A stretch of DNA of 64,000 nt from Bacteroidales bacterium (GTDB lineage Bacteria; Bacteroidota; Bacteroidia; Bacteroidales; UBA932). Position numbers and translations under genes: made by a program. The stretch is taken from NCBI GenBank assembly GCA_016290415.1, contig JAEETP010000004.1, positions 1-64,000 on the forward strand, written 5' to 3'. This document shows, one piece after another, positions 8,888 through 16,792 of the stretch (position 1 is the first letter of the stretch; each line of letters begins with the position of its first letter). The notes beneath the pieces are model-generated. The model saw only the letters and a program-made list of their open reading frames with translations. It was not told where the DNA came from and searched no databases.

Positions 8888-10754
8888 ACAGAGTCTGATT
8901 GGATTTGCGCTGATTGGCGTAATACTGCTGGTATTCAGCTGGTATAACACAAAACAATTCGAAAAACAACAGAAGGCACGTATGGAGGCCGACTCCCTGG
9001 CAAGGGTAGAGGCCGCCAAATACCAAGAAGAAATTGCCGCACAGGAAATCACCTGGGAGGGGGACACCCTCCGGGAGGCTTCCGAAGATCAGCCACAGCT
9101 CTACAAGACCCAGAGTCTCAACGCTATGGCCTATGCCGGCGAAGAGAGCGTCGTATACCTTGAAAACGACAATATCAAGGTTGGCTTCACCACCCACGGC
9201 GGTCAGATAGACGAGGTGCTCATCAAAAAGTACTATAAGTACGACAGCACCGCCCTCTACCTTATGCCCAAGGGCTCCAGCAAGTTTGATATGGAGCTGG
9301 ATGCCGGCCAGTACATAAACACTACCGACTTCAACTATGTGGTGGCTTCGCAGAGCAGCGACAATGTCACGATGCGCCTCTATGTGGACGATGACTCCTA
9401 CATAGAGAACATCTATACTCTGCTCCCCGACAGCTACGACGTGGGCCTGCAGACCCGCTTTGTGGCTATGGACAGTATCATTCCCCGTTCATCTCTCAGC
9501 TACAAGGTGAACTGGACAATGGATATGCCGCGTCTTGAGAGAGGATACACAAACGAGAAAAACTACTCTTCGGTTGCGTTCCGCTATTCCGGCGCCGACA
9601 AAATCAAGCAGATTATGCTCCGCAAGGACTCCGGTCGCGAAGATCTGGCCGGCAGTGCCAGCTGGGTTGCATTCAAGCAGCAGTTCTTCTCTGCGATATT
9701 CTATGCTCCCGAAGGATTCTCCGGCGGAGACATCGCCGTAAAGGCCTATCCCGAGAGTGACCCGAATGAGCGTCTGTTCGCCGCCGGAGCCGACCTCACC
9801 GTGGAATACGGCACCCGCAGCGCCGACTTCTCCCGCAACTTCGAGTTCAATTTCACCCCCAACCACTATCCGGTGCTCAAGGGGTACGACCGCAAATATG
9901 ACAAGCTGCTTCCGCTGGGCGGCTGGCTCTCCGGCAGCATATGTAAGTATGTCATAATCCCGGTCTTCAACTGGCTAAGCAAATACTTTGACAGCTACGG
10001 TCTGATTATCCTCCTGCTCACCATCCTCATCAAGCTGGTCATCTCGCCCTTCACTATAAAGAGCTACGAGTCCACCGCCAAGATGAAGGTGCTGCAGCCC
10101 GAGATTCAGAAAATCAACGAGAAGTATCCCAAAGAGGCCGATGCAATGAAAAAGCAGCAGGCCACTATGGACCTGTATAAGAAGAGCGGAGTGAGTATGT
10201 TTGGCGGCTGCCTGCCCGTGCTGCTGCAGTTCCCCATACTGTATGCGATGTTCCGCTTCTTCCCGTCCAGTTTCGAGTTGCGTCAGCAGAGCTTCCTCTG
10301 GGCCCAGGACCTCAGTACCTACGATTCCATCCTGAACCTGCCGTTCAAGATACCTATGTACGGCAAGCACGTGTCTCTGTTCGCGCTGCTGATGGGCGTG
10401 TCTATGTTCATCTACTCCAAGATGACCGCCAGCAGCACCGCTGCCCAGAATCAGCAGATGCCCGGTATGCAGTTTATGACCGTGTGGTTTATGCCCATCT
10501 TTATGGTGCTGGTCTGCAACAGCTTCTCCGCAGGTTTGAACTACTATTACTTCCTCTCCAACCTGATTACCATTGCCCAGAACTGGGTCATCCGCAAGTG
10601 GGTTGTGAGCGAAGACAAACTCAAGGCGCAGATAGCCAAGAAGACGGCAGAGAACAACAGTAAGCCGGCCAAAAAGTCCAAGTTCCAGCAGCGGCTTGAA
10701 GAGGCCTACAAGATGCAGCAACAGCAGCAGAAACAACAGCAAAAACGCAAATAA
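8880..10754 (+). CDS. yidC: Membrane protein insertase YidC
   Basis: 624 residues from MNKQSLIGFALIG at 8880, inside the end of the upstream gene. It inserts and folds inner-membrane proteins, alone or with SecYEG. An N-terminal membrane anchor (residues 4-22) is followed by a large periplasmic beta-sandwich domain (about 75-350). The conserved insertase core has membrane segments near 370-400 (SYGLIILLLTILIKLVISPFTI), 440-460, 505-525 and 545-570. The hydrophilic-groove arginine may correspond to the region LVISPFTIKSYES. The basic Gln-rich tail (QQQQQKQQQKRK) is usual for ribosome contact. The last base of its stop codon is the first base of yggS. Confidence 0.96.
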   Translation: MNKQSLIGFALIGVILLVFSWYNTKQFEKQQKARMEADSLARVEAAKYQEEIAAQEITWEGDTLREASEDQPQLYKTQSLNAMAYAGEESVVYLENDNIKVGFTTHGGQIDEVLIKKYYKYDSTALYLMPKGSSKFDMELDAGQYINTTDFNYVVASQSSDNVTMRLYVDDDSYIENIYTLLPDSYDVGLQTRFVAMDSIIPRSSLSYKVNWTMDMPRLERGYTNEKNYSSVAFRYSGADKIKQIMLRKDSGREDLAGSASWVAFKQQFFSAIFYAPEGFSGGDIAVKAYPESDPNERLFAAGADLTVEYGTRSADFSRNFEFNFTPNHYPVLKGYDRKYDKLLPLGGWLSGSICKYVIIPVFNWLSKYFDSYGLIILLLTILIKLVISPFTIKSYESTAKMKVLQPEIQKINEKYPKEADAMKKQQATMDLYKKSGVSMFGGCLPVLLQFPILYAMFRFFPSSFELRQQSFLWAQDLSTYDSILNLPFKIPMYGKHVSLFALLMGVSMFIYSKMTASSTAAQNQQMPGMQFMTVWFMPIFMVLVCNSFSAGLNYYYFLSNLITIAQNWVIRKWVVSEDKLKAQIAKKTAENNSKPAKKSKFQQRLEEAYKMQQQQQKQQQKRK

Positions 10755-11383
10755 TGGCAGTTGCCGACAATTTGTTAGAGCTACTTAAGGAAATACCGTC
10801 ATCAGTCTCTCTGGTGGCGGTTTCCAAGTTTAAGCCGGCCGAGGATATTATGGCGGCGTATGCTGCCGGCCAGCGGCGCTTTGGCGAGAACCGGCCCCAG
10901 GAACTGGCGGCCAAGGCTGTGGCGCTGCCCGCCGACATAGAGTGGCACTTCATAGGCCACCTTCAGACCAACAAGATCAAGTTTGTGCTGCCGTACGCCT
11001 CACTGATAGAGTCGGTGGATTCGCTGCACCTGCTGCAGGCCATTTCTGCCGCGGCGGTGGCGCAGGGCAGGCGAGTGGACTGCCTGCTGGAGGTACACGT
11101 GGCGGCAGAAGAGAGCAAGACGGGATTCACTCCCGACGAGGCTCTGGCCGTGGCAGCTTCGGCTGCCGACTATCCCGGCGTGCGTCTGCGCGGCATTATG
11201 GCTATGGCCACCAATACTTCTGACGAAGACCGCATCCGTGCCGACTTCCGCCGCGCCCGCGAAGTCCAAAAGGCCGCCGGCCTTCCCGAACTCTCTATGG
11301 GTATGAGCGGCGACTGGCGCATCGCCTGCGAAGAAGGCGCCACCATCATCCGCATCGGCAGCGCCATTTTCGGTGCTAGATAA
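10754..11383 (+). CDS. yggS: PLP homeostasis protein YggS/PROSC family
   Basis: 209 residues. It is a single-domain fold-type III PLP-binding protein that buffers PLP and affects amino-acid homeostasis. The PLP lysine is in LVAVSKFKP (near residue 25), followed by FGENRPQEL, IEWHFIGHLQTNKIK and the C-terminal phosphate-binding stretch SMGMSGDWRIA. Start and stop are intact, and its ATG overlaps the yidC stop (TAATG). The last 63 bp of this gene recur, with only synonymous changes, at 35078-35140, marking the edges of the island inserted behind it. Confidence 0.95.
   Translation: MAVADNLLELLKEIPSSVSLVAVSKFKPAEDIMAAYAAGQRRFGENRPQELAAKAVALPADIEWHFIGHLQTNKIKFVLPYASLIESVDSLHLLQAISAAAVAQGRRVDCLLEVHVAAEESKTGFTPDEALAVAASAADYPGVRLRGIMAMATNTSDEDRIRADFRRAREVQKAAGLPELSMGMSGDWRIACEEGATIIRIGSAIFGAR
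11321..11383 (+). repeat. Left copy of the yggS 3'-end repeat (attL-like)
   Basis: These 63 bp encode the last 20 residues and stop of YggS. They match 35078-35140 at 52 of 63 positions by my alignment, with a 20-bp identical core (11339-11358 and 35096-35115). Every difference keeps the amino acid, including AGC versus TCT for serine and TAA versus TAG for the stop. Confidence 0.9.
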
Positions 11384-11384
11384 C

Positions 11385-11406
11385 ATTAGCAGCGGCTGAT
11401 TTTTTT
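11385..11406 (+). terminator. Terminator directly behind yggS
   Basis: Stem ATTAGC/GCTGAT, one pair a wobble, with a 4-nt loop and six T. It ends the DUF349-yidC-yggS transcript at the left island edge. Confidence 0.65.
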
Positions 11407-11410
11407 AATT

Positions 11411-12043
11411 ATGAGTAAGTTAAGTAACGTAATCTCCATTATTGCCGTTTTTGCTTTTTTATCAATTGTGGCTTCCTGCAAGAGCGATTTCACTAGAGAA
11501 GCTATAGCACGACAGTTGGAACTGTATCCCGAGTCAAGGGTACAGGATATTTATAAGTATTTCTGTCAAGATAATTTGGGTCCTGGTCACATGATTGCTA
11601 ATTATGAAGGGGCTAAATACTACCTGGAGGCCGAACTACAAGAATATAGACAAGACTTGGAGGCTGGCTTATATGAAAGGCCGGCGATGAGATATATGCC
11701 AGTCGGAGACAATGGTAATTATATTAGAGTGGACTTATCTGTTGTTCTTGATAGTATTGTTGATCCTGATACCCTACTGAACGCATTCGTTAGAAGTGCC
11801 AATGAGGGTATTACTCTTTCAGAGGAACGCTGGAATGATAAATGGGGTGAAATATCGGACATCATTCGGCGCTATTACTCGGACATCCCAGATGCTTCTG
11901 CCGATCTTGTCAAAATAGATTCCTTGATGGCCGGTGGTCATTTCATTTTCCACCACAGTAAAGAGTATGAGGATGCATATCATCCTCATTATCGAATTGT
12001 TTCCCGAGATATTTTTATTGATGAGATTCAAGACAAGTTATAA
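11411..12043 (+). CDS. Lipoprotein of unknown function at island edge
   Basis: 210 residues, not assigned to a family. The N-terminus is a lipoprotein signal (hydrophobic residues 6-20, Cys in IVASCKSD). The mature part is hydrophilic and acidic, with motifs LYPESRVQDIYKYFCQDNLGPGH near residue 36 and a C-terminal YHPHYRIVSRDIF. Tyr- and His-rich stretches hint at a globular periplasmic or surface domain. It is the first island gene, 209 bp before the next one, which has its own likely promoter region, so it may not belong to the PUL proper. It contains CATG, unlike core genes. Confidence 0.6.
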   Translation: MSKLSNVISIIAVFAFLSIVASCKSDFTREAIARQLELYPESRVQDIYKYFCQDNLGPGHMIANYEGAKYYLEAELQEYRQDLEAGLYERPAMRYMPVGDNGNYIRVDLSVVLDSIVDPDTLLNAFVRSANEGITLSEERWNDKWGEISDIIRRYYSDIPDASADLVKIDSLMAGGHFIFHHSKEYEDAYHPHYRIVSRDIFIDEIQDKL

Positions 12044-12174
12044 TCTTTTTTGAAAAATTTGGAGATTATAATAATCGTCATTATCTTTACATAAACGATA
12101 TAGTAAACCATCATACGACAATGAATAAGTAGTGACAATATATATTGATAATGACACTTTTTTTTAGTCCTCCT

Positions 12175-12192
12175 TACTTAACTAGTTAAGTA
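12175..12192. promoter_or_regulatory. 18-bp perfect palindrome, candidate operator
   Basis: TACTTAACTAGTTAAGTA is a perfect inverted repeat in the 209-bp AT-rich gap before the LamG-type lipoprotein, 60 bp upstream of its ATG. A LacI-family regulator is encoded next door, so this is a reasonable operator candidate. The centre is CTAG rather than the CG usual for LacI operators, so assignment is uncertain. A weak -7-like TATCTTTA lies at 12082-12089. Confidence 0.4.
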
Positions 12193-12252
12193 GATAACAT
12201 AATAACTAAATAACATAAATCTTATCTATTAATTTTTTAATCAATCATCATT

Positions 12253-13452
12253 ATGAAGAAATTACTTGTTGTTTTTTCACTTCTTGCATTTGTGACACTT
12301 GCACTGGTGGGGTGTAACAAACCTACACCTGAACCTGACCCTGTTCCTGATGAATTTGACTATGCTGCTGCTGTTACCACTCTTTCACAGAAAGTAGCAG
12401 AAATCAACAATCTTCTTGATGGTGCCGTTGTAGGTGAAAAGAAAGGGAATTATCCCCAGAGTGCTGTTGATGCCCTTCAGAGTGCACTCACAACTCTCGA
12501 AGCATCGGTTGCTAATTTCCAGGCAAAGAAAGGCGATCAGAAAGCACTTGATGCTGCTGTAAAGGCTGCAACTGACGCTATTTCTGCATTCAAGGATGCA
12601 CAACTTAAAGAGGATGTTCCATTCCAAAGTAAAGCCGGATATGTATGGGTAGATAATTCGACATCAGAATCTAGCTACATAGACTTCGGTAATAACCCGG
12701 AATTTATTAATTTTGGTCAGCCTAACGCACAGACCGATCATACTTTCACCTTTACGGTCGACCTGGAGGTCTATCTTCCTGCATGGCCGGATGCCTGCTG
12801 GCAATCAGTCCTCTTTGCTTCCACTGAAGGTGGCGTAGACAATGGCGGCGGTTGGGGTACTAACGAGTATGACAACGGAAAGTATCGTTGGGTAATTATT
12901 GATGAGAAAACAGATGGTGGTAGAAACTGGTGTGAAGAAGAGTATCGTTTCGGAGATGACCGTGATATGAGAAATGACTTTGCCGGAGGATGGCATCACA
13001 TCTGCATGACCTATCGCGACAAAGGCGTTCCGGGTAAAGGTGATCATATGAATATGTTCTTCGATGGCACACGTAACTGTGGTAAGAATCGTAATGATAG
13101 TAATATTGCCGGTTATTCCGCATCAAATGCTGGTATAACTCATATGTTCGCATTTGCACGTACTCCGAATGATCTCACACCGGAAGGTGCTGCAACCCCT
13201 AAAGGTGGCTGGTGCAACCCTGGTGGTTCAATCAGAAACCTCCATCTCTGGAGTAGAATTCTTACCAATGATGAGATTGCTGACCTTGCTGCAGGTGTAA
13301 TGGAAGTTACTGCTGAGTCAGAGGGTCTTGTTGCTGGCTGGACCTTTACGGAAACTGTTGAGAATGATCAGGATATCAAGGATATCACAGGTAAGTTCTC
13401 GGCTAAACTTTGTGGCCCTAACGCAAAAATCATAGAGGGAAAACTTCAATAA
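12253..13452 (+). CDS. Lipoprotein with helical N-domain and concanavalin A/LamG-like domain
   Basis: 399 residues. Lipobox ALVGC puts the lipidated Cys at about residue 21. Residues 38-117 are Ala-rich and helical (repeated heptad-like AVTTLSQKVAEIN, ALQSALTTLEASV), resembling N-terminal spacers such as DUF4972. Residues about 130-375 have the LamG/ConA-like signature HTFTFTVDLEVYLPAW, GGWHHICMTYRD, FFDGT and RNLHLWSRILTNDEI. Such proteins act as surface glycan-binding proteins in PULs; this is probably the accessory binding protein of the locus. It is followed by a terminator and then the regulator gene. Confidence 0.78.
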   Translation: MKKLLVVFSLLAFVTLALVGCNKPTPEPDPVPDEFDYAAAVTTLSQKVAEINNLLDGAVVGEKKGNYPQSAVDALQSALTTLEASVANFQAKKGDQKALDAAVKAATDAISAFKDAQLKEDVPFQSKAGYVWVDNSTSESSYIDFGNNPEFINFGQPNAQTDHTFTFTVDLEVYLPAWPDACWQSVLFASTEGGVDNGGGWGTNEYDNGKYRWVIIDEKTDGGRNWCEEEYRFGDDRDMRNDFAGGWHHICMTYRDKGVPGKGDHMNMFFDGTRNCGKNRNDSNIAGYSASNAGITHMFAFARTPNDLTPEGAATPKGGWCNPGGSIRNLHLWSRILTNDEIADLAAGVMEVTAESEGLVAGWTFTETVENDQDIKDITGKFSAKLCGPNAKIIEGKLQ

Positions 13453-13483
13453 GCTTTAGTATTTTTTTAGTTGGCTATTTAGG

Positions 13484-13508
13484 GGGCGGGTGAAATGCCC
13501 GCCCTTTT
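13484..13508 (+). terminator. Terminator after the LamG-type lipoprotein gene
   Basis: Stem GGGCGGG/CCCGCCC with a 7-nt loop, then TTTT. It lies between the lipoprotein stop and the ATG of the regulator (13513), so the regulator needs readthrough or its own promoter. Confidence 0.75.
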
Positions 13509-13512
13509 AATT

Positions 13513-14532
13513 ATGAAAGGGAAAATTACTTTACAGGATATTGCAGATAAACTGGGAGTTTCCAAGACAGTTGTCTCTTGGGTGCTTTCCGGGCAAGGAG
13601 ACTCAAAACACATTAGCAAGGAGACCCAAACTAGAATTCTTGAGAAAGCAAGGGAACTAAACTTTACCCCAAATTATCTTGCAAGAAGTCTGAATACAGG
13701 AAATACTCACACCCTCGGTCTTATTTTCCCATCAATTTCTGACCCATTTTATGCAAGCATCGCCAGGCACGTATCAATCTATGCAAATAAACGTGGATAT
13801 ACGCTAATGGTTGGTAGTTCCAGGTCTGACGGTAACATGGAGGATGCTCTCATAAGGATGATGAGAAATAAAAAGGTTGACGGAATCATGTTGGCTACGA
13901 TGAAGAGGTCAAGGGTTGAGATTGACAGAATGATTGAAGATAATTTTCCATTTGTATTATATGACCGTTACTATCCCGAACTGGATTCAAACTATGTCAT
14001 AATTCAGAATGAGGAGACATCATATCAACTTACCAAGCATCTTATCTCAAAAGGATTGAAGAACATTGCTTTTTTCATGGCCAATGCACATCTGACTACT
14101 ATTCATCAGCGATACCTTGGATATAAGAGAGCATTGAACGAAGCCGGATTGGAACCAAATCCGGAGTTGGTGGTCAGCATCAACATTAGTACTTATATGG
14201 ACGATTTCGCGGCAGCGATGAAGTATATCCATGATTCGAAAATCCCTGTCGATGGATATGTATTCTCATCAGCTCTGTTCGTCCTCGAGGCAGTGGAGTT
14301 CTTCAAAAGCCACGGCATGGATATTCAAAATGGACGGCATATCGCATGTTTCCATGCATCAAGAGAACTAAAGTACATTGTTCCGGAGATGAGTTCTGCT
14401 AAGATACCTACCGATAAAATGGGTATTCATCTTGTTGATATCATGGTTGATGATCTTTCTTTAAGAAAGTCTGGGGCCGATGTCATTCATTATGTTCACG
14501 AAGAGTTGCCTTGTGAACTAGAGCTGAATTAA
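13513..14532 (+). CDS. LacI/GalR-family transcriptional regulator
   Basis: 339 residues from ATG 13513; an in-frame ATG 18 bp upstream lies inside the terminator hairpin and is rejected. The N-terminal HTH reads ITLQDIADKLGVSKTVVSWVLSG, followed by the hinge helix LNFTPNYLARSLNTG. The effector domain is a periplasmic-binding-protein fold (LGLIFPSISDPFYASIARHV, VDGIMLATM, GYKRALNEAGLEPNPELV, KIPTDKMGIHLVDIMVDDL). It most likely senses a sugar or sugar phosphate from the glycan degraded by this PUL. PULs more often use hybrid two-component or ECF systems, so a LacI-type regulator is a notable choice. Confidence 0.92.
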   Translation: MKGKITLQDIADKLGVSKTVVSWVLSGQGDSKHISKETQTRILEKARELNFTPNYLARSLNTGNTHTLGLIFPSISDPFYASIARHVSIYANKRGYTLMVGSSRSDGNMEDALIRMMRNKKVDGIMLATMKRSRVEIDRMIEDNFPFVLYDRYYPELDSNYVIIQNEETSYQLTKHLISKGLKNIAFFMANAHLTTIHQRYLGYKRALNEAGLEPNPELVVSINISTYMDDFAAAMKYIHDSKIPVDGYVFSSALFVLEAVEFFKSHGMDIQNGRHIACFHASRELKYIVPEMSSAKIPTDKMGIHLVDIMVDDLSLRKSGADVIHYVHEELPCELELN

Positions 14533-14561
14533 TAGGAATAACAGAATAAATAGGAATAACC

Positions 14562-16766
14562 GTGAGTCGTCGACTATTATATGTAGTCGCTTTACTTCTG
14601 TGTATTGTCAGCTGTAGAGAGACGCCGAATTACACTGATAGTGTTCTGCCGTCAGTAGGTACGGCATACAATGGCCATACCTTTCCGGGTGCGATTCTTC
14701 CTTTCGGAATGGTTTCTGCCAGCCCGGAGACAGGGGTTGGCGATTGGCAGCATTGTTCTGGCTATCATTATGACGATTCATCCATAATTGGCTTTGCTCA
14801 GACACACATGAGTGGTACTGGAGCCAATGACATGGGCGACATTCTTCTGCAGCCCGTCACAGGTGCCCCGAAGTTTGAGGAGGGTAGTCTTGAGAATCCA
14901 GATTCCGGATATAGGTCGAGGTTTTCTCACGCCTCAGAGGTGATACACCCTGGGTACTATTCAGTTAATCTCGACGACTACAAAGTGAATTGCGAGGTTA
15001 CTGTGACAGATAGATGTGCTTTCTATCGTTTCACTTATCCTAAAGCACTGGAGGCAGGCATAATTTTCGACATGATGCATGGCAATGACAGTGGCGTTCG
15101 TGATTGTATGATCACCTACGTTGATGATCGAACCGTCACGGGGTATCGCCGTTCATGTGGATTCGTTTCAGACCACACCTATTATTTTTGTGCAAAGTTT
15201 TCCCAACCTATAATTGATACAATCGCTGCCTATCCCGGGAAATTATATGTGAAACTTAACCCAGGCAAGAGGGTTATGGTCAAATTGGGCCTTTCGACTG
15301 TTAGCTCTGAAGCGGCAAAGGTAAATCTTGATGCTGAAATTGCTGGTTGGAACTTCGAAAAGGTTGTCAAGGTAGCTGACAAGAAATGGAACGATCAACT
15401 TTCAAAAATTAATGCCCAATTTGCAAACGATGACGATAAGAAAGTTTTCTATACAGCATTATATCACAGTCTAATAGTCCCTAACCTTATCACAGATGTA
15501 GATGGTAAATATTTAGGCTGGGATAAGCAAATTCATAAGAGTGAAATCGCTCTCTACACGAACTTCTCTCTTTGGGACACATATAGAGCGGTTCATCCGC
15601 TTTATAACATTATCTGTCCGGAGCAGAACGTTGGCTTCATTAACTCTATGCTTGAACGATACAAGCAAATAGGTTCACTCCCAATTAACGAGTATGGAAC
15701 CTGTGAGACTTATTGTATGATTGGTTATCATGCTATTCCTGTGATTGCAGATGCTATTCTTCAGGATATGACTGGTTTCGATTGGGAATTGGCGTACAGG
15801 GCAATGCTTGATATAGCAAATGATGAGCATAGAGGGGTCGGTTACTACAAGAATCTTGGTTATATCCCTTCTGAACTTGAGAATAACTCTGTCTCCAAGG
15901 TGTTGGAGTATGCCTATGATGATTGGTGCATATCAGAGGTCGCCAAGAAACTTGGGAAAAACAAGGATGCAACTGAATTTTCAAAACGTGCACAGAATTA
16001 TAAAAACATATTTGACGTAGAATCAGGTGGTTTCACCCGAGGACGTTATGCCGACGGAAGCTGGAAAACGCCATTTGATCCGTTTAAGACATCAGGCTTG
16101 GGGAACGACGACTATACGGAGGGTAATGCCTGGCAGTATACATTCTATGCCCCGCAAGATATGACAACGTATGTTGAGATGAATGGTGGCGCAGAGATGT
16201 TCGCTTCAAAACTTGATACTATGTTCTTAACACCGCTTGATCCAAAGTATAACAGTGTACCTGATGTGTCGGGCCTTATTGGTCAGTATGCGCATGGCAA
16301 TGAGCCGAGTCATCATACTGCTTACTTATATAACTTCGCCGGTAAGCCTTGGAAGACACAGCAGATGGTTGCCCGCATACGTAAAGAGATGTACTCTTCG
16401 CAACCGGATGGCCTATGTGGAAATGATGACTGTGGCCAGATGTCTGCCTGGTATGTTTTCAGTGTACTTGGCTTTTATCCGGTTACTCCAGGTGCCGGTT
16501 ATTTCGTAATTGGTGCGCCAGCCGTTAAGGAGGCATCTATTGTGATGCCAAACGGCAGAACTTTCACTGTGTCTGCACCAAACTATAATGAAGACAACAT
16601 TTATATTCAAAGTGTAAAACTCAACGGAGAGCCTTATTATAATTCTTTCTTATCGCTGGCAGATATCAAAGAAGGGGCAGATGTTGAGTTTATAATGGGA
16701 AGTGAGCCTAATGCTGATTGGGGACAGGCTAAAGAAAACTGGCCGGTATCATTAATTGAATACTAG
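14562..16766 (+). CDS. GH92 alpha-mannosidase-like lipoprotein (copy 1)
   Basis: 734 residues with a GTG start at 14562 behind AGGAATAA. The signal ends in the lipobox CIVSC. GH92 enzymes are calcium-dependent inverting exo-alpha-mannosidases acting on alpha-1,2/1,3/1,4/1,6 mannosides of N-glycans or yeast mannan. Family motifs: YNGHTFPGAILPFGMVSASP (near residue 35), GFAQTHMSGTGANDMGD (near 75), NFSLWDTYRAVHPLYN (near 331), GLIGQYAHGNEPSHH (near 572) and GNDDCGQMSAWY (near 620). It leads the enzyme block, 29 bp after the regulator. The substrate cannot be read from sequence. Confidence 0.93.
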   Translation: MSRRLLYVVALLLCIVSCRETPNYTDSVLPSVGTAYNGHTFPGAILPFGMVSASPETGVGDWQHCSGYHYDDSSIIGFAQTHMSGTGANDMGDILLQPVTGAPKFEEGSLENPDSGYRSRFSHASEVIHPGYYSVNLDDYKVNCEVTVTDRCAFYRFTYPKALEAGIIFDMMHGNDSGVRDCMITYVDDRTVTGYRRSCGFVSDHTYYFCAKFSQPIIDTIAAYPGKLYVKLNPGKRVMVKLGLSTVSSEAAKVNLDAEIAGWNFEKVVKVADKKWNDQLSKINAQFANDDDKKVFYTALYHSLIVPNLITDVDGKYLGWDKQIHKSEIALYTNFSLWDTYRAVHPLYNIICPEQNVGFINSMLERYKQIGSLPINEYGTCETYCMIGYHAIPVIADAILQDMTGFDWELAYRAMLDIANDEHRGVGYYKNLGYIPSELENNSVSKVLEYAYDDWCISEVAKKLGKNKDATEFSKRAQNYKNIFDVESGGFTRGRYADGSWKTPFDPFKTSGLGNDDYTEGNAWQYTFYAPQDMTTYVEMNGGAEMFASKLDTMFLTPLDPKYNSVPDVSGLIGQYAHGNEPSHHTAYLYNFAGKPWKTQQMVARIRKEMYSSQPDGLCGNDDCGQMSAWYVFSVLGFYPVTPGAGYFVIGAPAVKEASIVMPNGRTFTVSAPNYNEDNIYIQSVKLNGEPYYNSFLSLADIKEGADVEFIMGSEPNADWGQAKENWPVSLIEY

Positions 16767-16792
16767 AATCATTACTCTTGAAGGTCCTCGTT

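Noticed and set aside
13495-13512. Earlier ATG for the LacI-type regulator
   Set aside because: It lies in the loop and arm of the preceding terminator; the ATG at 13513 begins the canonical HTH.
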